Source: Bacteroidota bacterium (GTDB taxonomy: Bacteria; Bacteroidota; Bacteroidia; Chitinophagales; Chitinophagaceae). Taken from it: a stretch of 64,000 bases of DNA. The DNA lies in NCBI GenBank assembly GCA_023422835.1, contig JAFAGI010000025.1, positions 124,001-188,000 of the forward strand. Reading direction: 5' to 3'. The notes under the pieces are model-generated. The model searched no databases, had not been told where the DNA came from, and saw only the letters and a program-made list of their open reading frames with translations. The position numbers and the translations under genes are program-made. This document shows positions 27,553-37,316 of this stretch, piece after piece (position 1 is the first letter of the stretch; each line of letters starts with the position of its first letter).

Positions 27553-28761
27553 ATGGAACAGCAAGAAAATATTTTTCTTTTAAAAGGAAAAGTACAACAT
27601 TACGACTGGGGCGGAACTGATTACCTTCCTGAACTTTTACAATTTGAGAATAACGGGAAACAGCCCTGCGCTGAATACTGGATGGGCGCTCATGCATCAG
27701 CCCCGTCAATACTTATTTGCAATAGTGAAGAGCGGCCGTTGAATGAACTTATAAAAAATGATCCCGAAAAGTTCATAGGTAAAAAAGTACAGGAGCGGTT
27801 CGGCGAATTGCCTTACCTGCTGAAAATACTCGACGTAAAGAAAATGCTTTCCATACAGGTGCATCCTACCAAAAGAGAGGCGGAGAAAGGGTTTGATGCG
27901 GAAGAAAAAAAAGGCACACCTGTTAATGCCGCCAATAGAAACTATAAAGACCGGAACCATAAACCGGAAGTGATGATTGCGCTAAGCGAGTTCTGGCTGT
28001 TGCACGGATTTAAGACTGAGGAAAAGATTGCACAGGTATTAAATGAAGTTGAGGCGTTTCATCCGCTGCAAAATATTTTTAAAGAAAAAGGTACAAAAGG
28101 TTTGTACCAGCATGTAATGGAGATGCCGCAGAACGAAGTAAACACAATGCTTTTACCGCTTGTGAAAAATATATTGTCCAACAAAAGCAGCGATAAATCC
28201 AAACCGGAATACTGGATACAAAAATTATTTGCAGAAAATAAATCCGAAGAACCGGGCGATTTGGACAAAGGGATTTTTTCAATCTATTTCTTCAACATTG
28301 TAAAAGCAGAAAAGGGAGAAGCCATATTCCAGGGTGCGGGTGTGCCTCACGCATATCTTGAAGGCCAGAACGTAGAGCTGATGGCCAACAGCGACAATGT
28401 GTTGCGCGGCGGCCTTACTTCTAAATATGTAGACGTGCCTGAACTATTGAAGCATACTTCGTTTGAAGGCATAGTGCCTAAAGCGCTGCAGCCGGAGCTT
28501 AATAAGAATGAAAAAATCTTCAACTGCCCGGTGCCGGATTTTGGCATTTCCGAGATCACGTTAGGTGAAAACGAAATGATACAACTGCAAACCGGTTCAC
28601 TGGAAATATTGTTTGTATTAGAAGGTGATATTAGGGTAGAATCAGGTAGCAAAAAGATCGATGCAAAACGCGGAGAAGCAATAGCCGTGCTGCCGGCAAG
28701 CGATTTTAGAATTACATCCAAAACCGGGAACAGCGTTGTGTACAAAGCTTTTGTTCCATAA
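27553..28761 (+). CDS. manA: Mannose-6-phosphate isomerase, class I
   Basis: 402 aa from the ATG at 27553. Interconverts fructose-6-phosphate and mannose-6-phosphate. The zinc cupin has 'KVQHYDWGGTDYL' at the start, 'LSIQVHPTKREAEKGFD', 'NHKPEVMIALSEFWLLHGFK' and 'GAGVPHAYLEGQNVELMANSDNVLRGGLT', which holds the catalytic arginine. A second cupin at the C-terminus completes it. It is followed nine bases later by an SDR gene, so the two form an operon. Confidence 0.95.
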   Translation: MEQQENIFLLKGKVQHYDWGGTDYLPELLQFENNGKQPCAEYWMGAHASAPSILICNSEERPLNELIKNDPEKFIGKKVQERFGELPYLLKILDVKKMLSIQVHPTKREAEKGFDAEEKKGTPVNAANRNYKDRNHKPEVMIALSEFWLLHGFKTEEKIAQVLNEVEAFHPLQNIFKEKGTKGLYQHVMEMPQNEVNTMLLPLVKNILSNKSSDKSKPEYWIQKLFAENKSEEPGDLDKGIFSIYFFNIVKAEKGEAIFQGAGVPHAYLEGQNVELMANSDNVLRGGLTSKYVDVPELLKHTSFEGIVPKALQPELNKNEKIFNCPVPDFGISEITLGENEMIQLQTGSLEILFVLEGDIRVESGSKKIDAKRGEAIAVLPASDFRITSKTGNSVVYKAFVP

Positions 28762-28770
28762 ATTTTACCT

Positions 28771-29475
28771 ATGCAGATCATCATTACCGGCGCAAGCAAA
28801 GGAATTGGGAAAGCCATTGCATCTGCCTTTGCCAGGGACAATAAGCATACGCTTTTTCTTTGTGCAAGAAACATTTCAGCGCTACAGGAAACGGCAACGG
28901 AAATTTCTGCTCAATATCCTGAAACGCAGGTGCACTGCCGCTCCTGCGATGTAGGCGATAAGCAGCAGCTACAACAATTTGCAGATTTTATTTTAAGCTA
29001 TGGTAAGCCGGTAGATGTGCTGGTAAATAATGCCGGCACTTTCCTTCCCGGCAGTGTATACAATGAGCCGGAAGGCACACTGGAAAAAATGCTCAACATC
29101 AATTTAATGAGCGCGTATCACCTCACGCGTATGCTAGCACCACAATTTATCCGGCAGCAAAGCGGCGCTATTTTTAATATTTGTTCCATTGCGTCGCTTA
29201 CTGCGTATGCAAACGGCGGCAGCTACAGTATCAGCAAATATGCGCTGGCTGGCTTTACCAAAAATTTACGCGAAGAGCTGAAGCCCTTTGGCATCAAGGT
29301 TTGCGGCGTATACCCCGGCGCTGTCATGACGGATAGCTGGGCAGGTTCCGGCGTTGACCCCGTCCGCATTATGCAGGCTGATGATGTAGCGAAAATGATC
29401 TATGCGGCTACGCAGTTATCACCACAGGCGGTGATAGAAGACATTGTGTTACGACCGCAATTGGGGGATTTGTAG
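28771..29475 (+). CDS. Short-chain dehydrogenase/reductase
   Basis: 234 aa. A classical SDR: cofactor motif 'IIITGASKGIGKAIASAFA', 'DVLVNNAGTFLPG', 'INLMSAYHLTRM', catalytic Ser in 'NICSIASLTAY' and YSISK, then 'VCGVYPGAVMTDSW'. Similar Bacteroidota proteins are annotated 3-ketoacyl-ACP reductase-like, but the substrate cannot be read. Co-transcribed with manA. Confidence 0.88.
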   Translation: MQIIITGASKGIGKAIASAFARDNKHTLFLCARNISALQETATEISAQYPETQVHCRSCDVGDKQQLQQFADFILSYGKPVDVLVNNAGTFLPGSVYNEPEGTLEKMLNINLMSAYHLTRMLAPQFIRQQSGAIFNICSIASLTAYANGGSYSISKYALAGFTKNLREELKPFGIKVCGVYPGAVMTDSWAGSGVDPVRIMQADDVAKMIYAATQLSPQAVIEDIVLRPQLGDL

Positions 29476-29524
29476 TGTGCAGGATTGCGCCTCGAGGGCT
29501 TCATCATATAATTTTAATATGGGG

Positions 29525-29542
29525 ACGCGCCTCGAGGCGCGT
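29525..29542. repeat. Perfect 18-bp GC-rich palindrome
   Basis: ACGCGCCTCGAGGCGCGT is a perfect palindrome between the convergent SDR and corA genes. A partial copy (GCGCCTCGAGGGC) lies 40 bases earlier at about 29488. Its GC content contrasts with the AT-rich surroundings, suggesting an interspersed REP-like element or bidirectional roadblock. It has no T-run. Confidence 0.6.
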
Positions 29543-29631
29543 TCCTACAATACAATCACCGTTTTCCAGAATACAAATACCGTACACGTGTTCCCACAAA
29601 TATCATTCCCGCAATATATCCAACAACCTCA

Positions 29632-30723
29632 TTAAAACCAGCCATTCTTTTTAAACACATAGATCATATACACAGGTATCAACAGCATAAAGGCAATGGC
29701 TATGTAAAATGCATAAGGATTGTTGAGGAAGGGGATGTATTTGAAATTCATGCCGAAAATGCCGCCGATAACGGTTGCCGGCGCCAGCAGGCAGGTAACA
29801 ATCGCTGTCACTTTCATAGAGCGGCTTAGTTTGTTATTTTCCTGGTTAAGGTACAGGTCCTGGATGTTGGAGATAGATTCCCGGTAGTTTTCCACCATTT
29901 CCCTGGCCTGGTTTATATGGTCGCTTACATCTTTCAGGTAGCGCAGGGTTCTTTTATTAAAAAAGCCGTCTTCATTGCGCATAAGGACAGTGATGATATC
30001 GCGAAAGGGATAAATGTTCCTGCGCAGGATCATCATCTCACGGCGGTAAAAAATGATCTTGGCAAAAGACCGCCTGTTTAGATTGTTGAGGATTTCATCT
30101 TCCACCGTTTCAATGCGCATGGATAGCTTATCCATTAAATAAAAATAATCATCTACAATTGCATCCAGCAATTCATAAAAAAGAAAATCAATACTGTTGA
30201 GCCGCACTTTGCTGTCTTTGTTCTGCAGCCTTAACCTTAATTTCCCGAAAGCATCTTTACCGTGCTCCTCCTGGAAAGTGATCACAAATTTTCTGCCGCA
30301 GATAATGGAGATCTGTTCCTGCTCTATAAAGAAACGATTATTGTTGTAGGAAAGCATGTAAACAAGGCAGTAAATATAATTTTCAAAGGTATCCATTTTG
30401 GCATTGTGGCCGATGCTGGAAATATCTTCTTCCACCAGGTCGTTGATGCCGAAAGTTTGCGCGATGAATTTTATTTCATCACGCTTTAATCCTTCAATAT
30501 TCAGCCATACATTGTACCTGGAATCTTTTAATCGTGCACATTCCTGCACAGAGGCAAACTCATGCTCTATGAGCTCCTGCTCATTATATTCATATGCCTT
30601 AATGTAGGTGTGCTCTACATCCTGCCGGAGCTGGTTGTTGATGGGATTATTATAAAATATTTTTCGGGATTCCCCAAGCTTCAGAAAAGACAAGGTGTTT
30701 GAAATAGTATCTGTAATGCCCAT
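29632..30723 (-). CDS. corA: CorA family magnesium/cobalt transporter
   Basis: 363 aa. A large N-terminal cytoplasmic domain with long helices ('RIETVEDEILNNL', 'LRYLKDVSDHINQAREMVENYRES') precedes two C-terminal membrane helices. The selectivity motif GMN occurs as 'GGIFGMNFKYIPFLNN', and the protein ends in basic 'FKKNGWF'. It forms pentameric Mg2+ channels. It lies downstream of rodA on the same strand with a 20-base gap and may be the last gene of the shape cluster transcript. Confidence 0.95.
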   Translation of the reverse strand: MGITDTISNTLSFLKLGESRKIFYNNPINNQLRQDVEHTYIKAYEYNEQELIEHEFASVQECARLKDSRYNVWLNIEGLKRDEIKFIAQTFGINDLVEEDISSIGHNAKMDTFENYIYCLVYMLSYNNNRFFIEQEQISIICGRKFVITFQEEHGKDAFGKLRLRLQNKDSKVRLNSIDFLFYELLDAIVDDYFYLMDKLSMRIETVEDEILNNLNRRSFAKIIFYRREMMILRRNIYPFRDIITVLMRNEDGFFNKRTLRYLKDVSDHINQAREMVENYRESISNIQDLYLNQENNKLSRSMKVTAIVTCLLAPATVIGGIFGMNFKYIPFLNNPYAFYIAIAFMLLIPVYMIYVFKKNGWF

Positions 30724-30743
30724 GAATATTGTGTTTTAACGGT

Positions 30744-32087
30744 TTATCTTAAAACCATGTTCCTGTCTGCATCAAGCCTTATCAGAATAAAAATAAGTAT
30801 GGTAAATGAAAGCAGGGAAGAGCCGCCGTAGCTGATCAGCGGCAGCGGTATGCCCACCACAGGAAAAAGCCCGATGGTCATACATACATTAATGGCAATA
30901 TGCATAAATAAAATGCTTGCCACACAATAGGCGTAAATACGGCTGAAAGCACTGCGTTGCCGCTCTGCTGCCCTGAGAATGCGCAACAACAGCATCAGGA
31001 AAACACCTAAGAAAGCGACTGACCCCAGAAAACCAAACGCCTCGCCTACGGAAGTAAAAATAAAATCTGTATGCTGCTCAGGCACATACTTACCGCGCGT
31101 TTGCGTGCCTTTTAAAAACCCACGGCCCATAAGCCCGCCCGAACCGATGGCAATCTTGCTCTGGCGTACGTTGTAATCGTCCGGCTGAACTACTTTTTTA
31201 TCCTGAGCCTCGCGTTTTTGGGCATGGGCATTGAGGCTGCAATCGTAAGGTTTGCCCACCATAGCATACACCCTGGTAGTCTGGTAGCATTGCAGTACGT
31301 TGTTAAAAATATATGGCACGGCAAAGCGTTGTGTGCCCACACATGCAGCCCATATCAATAAGATTGCCAGCAGCAGGCTGCGGTTGCGCTTTATTTTTCT
31401 TCTCATAAACCAGATCACCCCGAGAGCAATCAGCGAGAGTATTACAGCCAGCGTGTTAGGGTCTACCAGTAAGGTAGCTATTACCAATACGGCAAAAGAA
31501 AAACCTACGATCAGTATCCACGGCGGCAGGCCCTCGCGGAACATGACTATAAAAAAACCGCAGTACACCAGGGCAAGCCCGGTCTCATTCTGCAAGATCG
31601 AAAGCAATGCCGGAAGCATGGCTATACCTACTGCTATCAATTGCGATTTCATCTTTGAGAAATCCAGGTCCTGCATGGAAAGATACTTCGCCAGAGCAAG
31701 CGATGTAAAAATTTTGCACACTTCTGCCGGCTGAAGATTAAACCCCCCGCCCAGAGGTATCCAGCTCCTGGAGCCGCTGATGTTTTTACCGATCATAAAA
31801 GTGAGGATCATTAAAAACAAACCCAGCAGATAAGAAAGATTGGCAAAAGATGTATACAGCTTACTATCGCTCAATAAGATCAGCGTGGCAAAAAAGGCGC
31901 TTACAATAGCAAATATCAGCTGCTTGCTGTAATTGGTATTGCCCGAGAAAAAAGAAGATGCCCAGTTGCTGTCAGGATCGTACTCTACCATGAAAATGCA
32001 AAGAATACCAATGGCAACCAGCATACCGTAAAGCCATACCATTACCCAGTCTATTCCTTTTGATAATTTACTTTCTTCGCGGTACAT
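30744..32087 (-). CDS. rodA: Rod shape-determining protein RodA (SEDS glycosyltransferase)
   Basis: 447 aa with about ten membrane helices. RodA polymerises peptidoglycan glycan strands during elongation, together with PBP2. The SEDS motifs 'ISGSRSWIPLGGGFNLQPAE', 'LLSILQNETGLALVY' and C-terminal 'VGIPLPLISYGGSSLLSF' are present. A roughly 110-residue loop between helices (about residues 240-340) is longer than in E. coli RodA and contains 'LKGTQTRGKYVPEQHTDFIF'. It follows mrdA by three bases. Confidence 0.96.
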   Translation of the reverse strand: MYREESKLSKGIDWVMVWLYGMLVAIGILCIFMVEYDPDSNWASSFFSGNTNYSKQLIFAIVSAFFATLILLSDSKLYTSFANLSYLLGLFLMILTFMIGKNISGSRSWIPLGGGFNLQPAEVCKIFTSLALAKYLSMQDLDFSKMKSQLIAVGIAMLPALLSILQNETGLALVYCGFFIVMFREGLPPWILIVGFSFAVLVIATLLVDPNTLAVILSLIALGVIWFMRRKIKRNRSLLLAILLIWAACVGTQRFAVPYIFNNVLQCYQTTRVYAMVGKPYDCSLNAHAQKREAQDKKVVQPDDYNVRQSKIAIGSGGLMGRGFLKGTQTRGKYVPEQHTDFIFTSVGEAFGFLGSVAFLGVFLMLLLRILRAAERQRSAFSRIYAYCVASILFMHIAINVCMTIGLFPVVGIPLPLISYGGSSLLSFTILIFILIRLDADRNMVLR

Positions 32088-32090
32088 GTG

Positions 32091-34208
32091 CTATCGTCTT
32101 TTTCCTGATGTATCTTTATGCTCTATGATTGCAGCAGGCGGCTGCCTGTAAATGGTATTGCTCTGCTCACCCGTATTTTTATTTCCCCGCTCTGCTTCCG
32201 GATCAAAAGTTCTCTTGATCACTGCCACCTGGTTTTCTGTATAAGAAAGTTCCCTGCCCGTGAGCGGATCTTTATCTACATTGTCTGCCATGCTCTTTTG
32301 TTGCCTTGAAAAAGATGCAGAGTCCCTGGTTTTGTACCAGCGTTTAATTTCTGCGGGTATTTTATCTATCTTCGAAAATTCTTCTGCCTTCTTAGCGCTT
32401 TCTGCCGATAAAGTATCGTTCAGGTACTTCTCCATCATAAACGCAGCAATGGGACCAGCCCATGTACCGCCGTAGCCGGCATTTTCCACTACCACGGCAA
32501 TAGCTATTCTGGGGTTGTCAACGGGTGCAAATGCCACAAACAAAGCGTGGTCCTGGCCGTGAGGGTTTTGTGCCGTACCTGTTTTAGCTGCTATCTGGTG
32601 GCCGGGCACCTTTATCCTTGCAGCAGTACCGAATGTAGCCACGTCTGCCATGCCTCGTTTTACCACTTCGTAGGCAGTATCGGCAATGTGCAGGTCAGCA
32701 TGTTTTTTACGGTATTTAGCCATATATACTGTATCGGCAATGGTTTCTTCCTGTATGCTGTCTACAATATGCGGCACGTAGTAATAGCCTTTGTTGGCAA
32801 TGATGCACATACTGTTGGCCATCTGCAAAGGCGTAGCAGTCATCTTATCCTGCCCGATGCCCAGCGTGATCATATTACATGCCACCCAGCGGTTGCCGTA
32901 ATCTTTGTTGTACACCGATGTATCGGGGATGTTGCCTTTGTATTCACCGGGCAGGTCAATGCCGGTTCTCACGCCAAGGCTGAAAGAGTTCATATATTGC
33001 TGCCATTTTACATATCCCAGTTTATCTGATTTGTATTTGGGATTTTCCACCACAATTTTAAACAGCTGGCTGAAGTAAGAGTTGCACGAGTTTGCCAGTG
33101 CTACGCGCAGATTAGAGGCATGCCCCGGATTTCTGTGTGTGCAACCTACACGAATGCCCCGGCAGCCAAAGTATGCTCCCCCGCAACCGTAGCCGTAGCC
33201 GGGCGTTATTACCCGTTCTTCCAGTGCTACCAGCGCGCCCAGAGGCTTGAATGTAGATCCCGGAGGATATGTACCCTGCATCGCCCTGTTGTACATGGGC
33301 CTGGCCGTATCTAATATCAACCGGCCATAATTTTTTCTTCTCTGGCTGGGAGAGAGAAGATTGGGGTCAAAGTTTGGCGCAGTGACCATAGCAAGTATGC
33401 CGCCGGTCTTTGGGTTGATGGCCACTGCTGAGCCGAGTTTGTGCTTAAAAAGTTTTTCACCCAATTCCTGTAATTCTATGTCCAGGCTGGTATAAAGATT
33501 CCTTCCCGCTATGGCCACTGTATCATAAGCGCCGTTGTCGAATGATCCTATTATTCTTGACCTGTTGTCGCGCAGCAATTGTTGCACGCCACGCTGGCCC
33601 ATCAATACTTTTTCATACGTGAATTCAAGCCCGGCAACACCTTTATAATCGCCCGACTGGTAACCTTCTTCAGGGTGCTCTTCCAGGTACTTCGCATCTA
33701 CCTCTCCCAACCGGCCTACAATGTTAGCGCCCACTTTGTATGGATAGGAACGCATAGGCCTGTCCTGCAAATAAAAACCAGGAAACTTGTACAGATTCTC
33801 ATTGAGCACTGCATACATCTGCGGCGTGAGCAGCGGCTCGAAAGAACCCTGCCGGTAGTTGCCGTTTTTGATGATGGCAGTAAGCATGCGCTCACTGTAC
33901 TGCGCAGTATCAATACCCAGGATATTGCAGAGTGCGAAAGTATCTACTCCCCTGCGAGCTTCGGTAGGCACTACCATCAGGTCGTAGGAAACCTGGTTGG
34001 TAAGTATAGGCTTCATTTTTCGGTCATAAATGATGCCCCTGTCCGGGTAAATCACTTTGCGGTAAATAGCATTTCCTTCAGCCTGCAGGCGCAGGTTTTT
34101 GGAAAACAGCTGCAGGTTCATCAACTGAAAAAAAATAATGACGAACAGCGCCACCATAATAGCTGTGATTATTTTGCTGCGTACCTGTAAACGTTGCGGA
34201 TTGATCAT
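32091..34208 (-). CDS. mrdA: Penicillin-binding protein 2 (elongasome transpeptidase)
   Basis: 705 aa. One N-terminal membrane helix (about 14-32), the dimerisation/pedestal domain, then the transpeptidase with Ser318 in STFK, Ser374 in SCN and KTGT starting at Lys542. It cross-links peptidoglycan with RodA. A cysteine-containing segment between the first two motifs (C342, C349, C356) is present. A C-terminal tail of about 110 charged residues after the catalytic domain makes it longer than usual PBP2 (about 630 aa). Neighbours rodA, mreD, mreC and mreB confirm the call. Confidence 0.96.
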   Translation of the reverse strand: MINPQRLQVRSKIITAIMVALFVIIFFQLMNLQLFSKNLRLQAEGNAIYRKVIYPDRGIIYDRKMKPILTNQVSYDLMVVPTEARRGVDTFALCNILGIDTAQYSERMLTAIIKNGNYRQGSFEPLLTPQMYAVLNENLYKFPGFYLQDRPMRSYPYKVGANIVGRLGEVDAKYLEEHPEEGYQSGDYKGVAGLEFTYEKVLMGQRGVQQLLRDNRSRIIGSFDNGAYDTVAIAGRNLYTSLDIELQELGEKLFKHKLGSAVAINPKTGGILAMVTAPNFDPNLLSPSQRRKNYGRLILDTARPMYNRAMQGTYPPGSTFKPLGALVALEERVITPGYGYGCGGAYFGCRGIRVGCTHRNPGHASNLRVALANSCNSYFSQLFKIVVENPKYKSDKLGYVKWQQYMNSFSLGVRTGIDLPGEYKGNIPDTSVYNKDYGNRWVACNMITLGIGQDKMTATPLQMANSMCIIANKGYYYVPHIVDSIQEETIADTVYMAKYRKKHADLHIADTAYEVVKRGMADVATFGTAARIKVPGHQIAAKTGTAQNPHGQDHALFVAFAPVDNPRIAIAVVVENAGYGGTWAGPIAAFMMEKYLNDTLSAESAKKAEEFSKIDKIPAEIKRWYKTRDSASFSRQQKSMADNVDKDPLTGRELSYTENQVAVIKRTFDPEAERGNKNTGEQSNTIYRQPPAAIIEHKDTSGKRR

Positions 34209-34288
34209 TCAAAAAAATCTTGATATATCGTTTTTACAAAAATAGAAGAAAAGACGGGGAAAGCAAACGCAATTGTTTGTTATAGTTT

Positions 34289-34822
34289 CTACTCGGCATT
34301 TGTCCTGAACCTGGCCTTGCGAAAAGTGATCATCTCGGCAATCAGCATAAGGCCTATGCTCACTATAGTGGATAGCGTAACCTTTCCTATGAAGTAAAAG
34401 AAATTACCAAACTGCATCCACTCTATCAATACAATCACCACATGATGAATAAACGTAAGTATCAGCAGGTAGATGGTATACTGCGGCAGGCCCATGCTTC
34501 GTACGCTCGGCTCAAAATAAGTGATCTCTACTTTTTCGTGCGGCAGCAGCGCGTTTAAAACAAAGGGGCGCACAAAGCCGATCACCACACAGGATGCGGC
34601 ATGCAAACCGGGCGTGCCTGAGAACATATCCATGACCAGCCCGAAAACAAAGCTGATGATCAGCAGCCAGTTGCGCGATATATCAAAGGGGAGCCATAAG
34701 ATAAAAAGCAGGTATAGCCATGGCTTGATGTATTGATGCAACAGCGGTACTTTGTCCAGCACAAATGCCTGTACAAGAATAAAAAGAATGAACCGGATAA
34801 TATTTTTTAATAATACACTCAT
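34289..34822 (-). CDS. mreD: Rod shape-determining protein MreD
   Basis: 177 aa with about five to six membrane helices ('LFILVQAFVLDKVPLL', 'WLLIISFVFGLVMDMFSGTPGLHAASCVVIGFVRP'). The G-LHA-S pattern is typical of MreD, the small membrane subunit of the elongasome. Its ATG overlaps the mreC stop by one base (TAATG). Confidence 0.9.
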   Translation of the reverse strand: MSVLLKNIIRFILFILVQAFVLDKVPLLHQYIKPWLYLLFILWLPFDISRNWLLIISFVFGLVMDMFSGTPGLHAASCVVIGFVRPFVLNALLPHEKVEITYFEPSVRSMGLPQYTIYLLILTFIHHVVIVLIEWMQFGNFFYFIGKVTLSTIVSIGLMLIAEMITFRKARFRTNAE

Positions 34823-35721
34823 TATCTTTTCTGTTGTGCGCCTGCAGCATGCAGGTCTTTCAGACGCTGGGCATCCTCCAGCATGCGCTGTTCTTTAAAT
34901 AGCTGGTTTTTGATAATATAAACATATTGCAAAGTCCTGAAATTGGCCCCCGTTCTTACTTCCAGCTGATGAAAGCTGGTAGAAGGATCGCGCTTTACTG
35001 AATGTATGCGGCCAATCACCACGCCTGCAGGGAAGCTTCCTGATGCGTTGCTGGTGACCACTGTATCGCCCGGTTTTACATCCAGGGTTTTGGGAATATT
35101 TCTGAATTGTACAAAGTCCGGCGACTTGCCGTTCCACTCCACATAACCGGTATAGTTATTTTTCAGGAACATGGCGCTCACCTTACTGTTGTGATTGAGC
35201 AGGCCCATTACGATAGCAAAGTTCTTGCTGACAGAAACTACTTTTCCCACAATACCTGTGGGGCATACCACCGCCATATCCGGCGCGATGCTATCGTCGC
35301 TGCCTCTTTGCACAGTGATGTAATTATTTTCGTTGGTCACAGAATTGTTTACCACTTTTGCGGGTATGTATGCAAACTGCTGATAAAATCTCCTGCCGGA
35401 TGTATCGCGTACAAGCGAGTCGGTCAGAACCCTTGTGCTGTCAGTGTTTAACGTGTCTGTCAGATACAAGGTTTTATGCAAAATATCTTTCAGCCTGGCG
35501 TTTTCTTCAACCAGTATTTTGTTCGTTTTTTTAAGATCAAAAAAATACTGCAGGTCGTTGTAATTACGCTGTATTTTGCCTACATATTCGTTGAAAACAT
35601 TTGAATAAACAGCAGCATAGGAATCATTGTACCTTATCAAAAAAGAAATACTTAAAACTTCCAGCAAAACAAACAGGAAGAAGGTAAAATATTTTTTTAT
35701 AAATAAGATAATGTTGCGCAT
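34822..35721 (-). CDS. mreC: Rod shape-determining protein MreC
   Basis: 299 aa. One membrane helix (about 10-28), a coiled coil of about 40 residues ('YNDLQYFFDLKKTNKILVEENARLKDIL') and the two-barrel periplasmic domain with 'VVNNSVTNENNYITVQRG', 'GIVGKVVSVSKNFAIVMGLLN' and 'GDTVVTSNASGSFPAGVVIG'. It scaffolds PBP2/RodA to MreB. Its stop overlaps mreD. Confidence 0.95.
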   Translation of the reverse strand: MRNIILFIKKYFTFFLFVLLEVLSISFLIRYNDSYAAVYSNVFNEYVGKIQRNYNDLQYFFDLKKTNKILVEENARLKDILHKTLYLTDTLNTDSTRVLTDSLVRDTSGRRFYQQFAYIPAKVVNNSVTNENNYITVQRGSDDSIAPDMAVVCPTGIVGKVVSVSKNFAIVMGLLNHNSKVSAMFLKNNYTGYVEWNGKSPDFVQFRNIPKTLDVKPGDTVVTSNASGSFPAGVVIGRIHSVKRDPSTSFHQLEVRTGANFRTLQYVYIIKNQLFKEQRMLEDAQRLKDLHAAGAQQKR

Positions 35722-35813
35722 GCCAGGTAGCGGAAAGGTAAATTAAAAAGTCAAAAGCAGAAATTTTTTAATGGCATTTCACTTTTGACTTTGATTATAA
35801 ATTTTAAATTTTA

Positions 35814-36839
35814 TTATCGCATAATGAATGGATATCTCTGGTAATTTTTTAAAGCGATGCCGGTACCGCGTACCACGCTTTTAAGCGGATCGTCGGCTAC
35901 ATGTACCGGAAGTTTTATCTTCTGGCTTAACCTTTTATCCAGCCCTCTCAGCAATGCCCCACCGCCGGTAAGGTACAGGCCTCTGCGATAGATATCCGCG
36001 GAAAGCTCAGGCGGCGTGGTTTCCAGCGCGCGCAAAATAGCTTCCTCAATTTTAAAAATAGATTTATCCAATGCTTCTGCAACTTCCTGGTAGCTTACCA
36101 TGATCTGCTTAGGCACGCCTGTTACCAGGTCGCGGCCGCTTACCGGCAGGTCGTCCGGCGGGTTGTCAAGGTCTTTGAGTGCTGCGCCTAATTCTATTTT
36201 GATCTGTTCGGCCGTACGCTCGCCTATTAGCAGGCTGTGGTAGCGCCTCAATGCTTCCATAATATCTGCCGTAAATTCATCGCCCGCAATGCGGATGCTC
36301 TGATCGCACACAATGCCGGCCAGCGCAATCACCGTAATACCGGTAGTGCCGCCGCCTATGTCAATGATCATGTTGCCCACGGGCTCTTCCACGTCTATGC
36401 CGATACCGATAGCAGCAGCCATCGGCTCATCTATGAGATATACTTCTTTAGCGCCGGCCTGTGCGGCACTGTCTCTTACAGCACGTTTCTCTACTTCAGT
36501 AATGCTTGAAGGAATACAGATAAGCATTCTCCAGCTTGGCGGTATCAGCGGCTTTTTAGGGTGCAGCATCCTGATGAGTTCCCTGATCATAAGCTCGGCT
36601 GCGTTAAAGTCTGCTATTACGCCATCTTTCAGCGGGCGGATGGTTTTGATGCTTTCGTGCGTTTTTTCGTGCATCAGCAAAGCTCTTTTACCCACTGCCA
36701 TTACGTCTTTAGGATTGTTCCTGTTCAGCGCTACAATGGAAGGCTCGTTTACCACTATCTCATCATTGTGTATGATCAGCGTATTGGCAGTACCTAAGTC
36801 CATTGCTATCTCTTGGGTAAAAAAATTAAATAGTCCCAT
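35814..36839 (-). CDS. mreB: Rod shape-determining protein MreB (bacterial actin)
   Basis: 341 aa. The actin-like ATPase motifs are 'IAMDLGTANTLI' (phosphate 1), 'MIIDIGGGTTGITVIAL' (phosphate 2) and 'LTGGGALLRGLDKRL' (adenosine). 'IDEPMAAAIGIG' is also present. It forms membrane filaments that guide cell-wall elongation. It is the first gene of mreB-mreC-mreD-mrdA-rodA, with its own promoter predicted upstream. Confidence 0.98.
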   Translation of the reverse strand: MGLFNFFTQEIAMDLGTANTLIIHNDEIVVNEPSIVALNRNNPKDVMAVGKRALLMHEKTHESIKTIRPLKDGVIADFNAAELMIRELIRMLHPKKPLIPPSWRMLICIPSSITEVEKRAVRDSAAQAGAKEVYLIDEPMAAAIGIGIDVEEPVGNMIIDIGGGTTGITVIALAGIVCDQSIRIAGDEFTADIMEALRRYHSLLIGERTAEQIKIELGAALKDLDNPPDDLPVSGRDLVTGVPKQIMVSYQEVAEALDKSIFKIEEAILRALETTPPELSADIYRRGLYLTGGGALLRGLDKRLSQKIKLPVHVADDPLKSVVRGTGIALKNYQRYPFIMR

Positions 36840-37316
36840 TATTGTAGTTACGTCTTTTTGTATTGTTTTGAGTATGCAAAATGAACCAATATTCCTGAAA
36901 TTTCCAAAATGAGTTTTTGAAATATGTATTTTTTTGCATATCTTGTTCCCTACGCAATTTTACATCATTATTTCAAATCATTGAAGGGATTGTTTTTTAT
37001 TTAACAAAGTTGGAAACCTGGAAGTTGATTTGAAAGCTTCTACTGAATTGAATTAGGTTTCAGGATTTAAGTTATCTCATCCAGTTAGTTGCATTCATCC
37101 TTCCGAGCTTGGCAAGTCAGAAACAAGTCAGCTTTTTCTCGGGCAGGAAAAACCTTAAGCTGGAACAATCTAAATGTGATCAAGTGATGGAGTTATAAAG
37201 TTGTGGGTAAAAGATTGCTTCTAAACCTTCCCTGCATTACGGTTTATCGCAGTGATGAGTCCGTCTCCAGATTTTTTTCGCAAAGGAATATACGGTTTCC
37301 TGTCTTCTCCTCTTCC
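36840..37316. other. Gene-free stretch upstream of mreB
   Basis: About 480 bases without a supported gene between mreB and the end of the upstream minus-strand gene. The proximal 70 bases hold the predicted mreB promoter. I see no repeat, RNA gene or conserved frame in the rest; open frames starting at 37203 and 37252 are antisense to the neighbouring gene's 3' end. Confidence 0.6.
36877..36909 (-). promoter_or_regulatory. Putative mreB promoter
   Basis: The complement reads TTTTGG, 19 bases, TCATTTTG (one mismatch to TAnnTTTG). The spacing is the one expected for Bacteroidota housekeeping promoters. It predicts a leader of about 30 bases before the mreB ATG at 36839. Confidence 0.5.
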
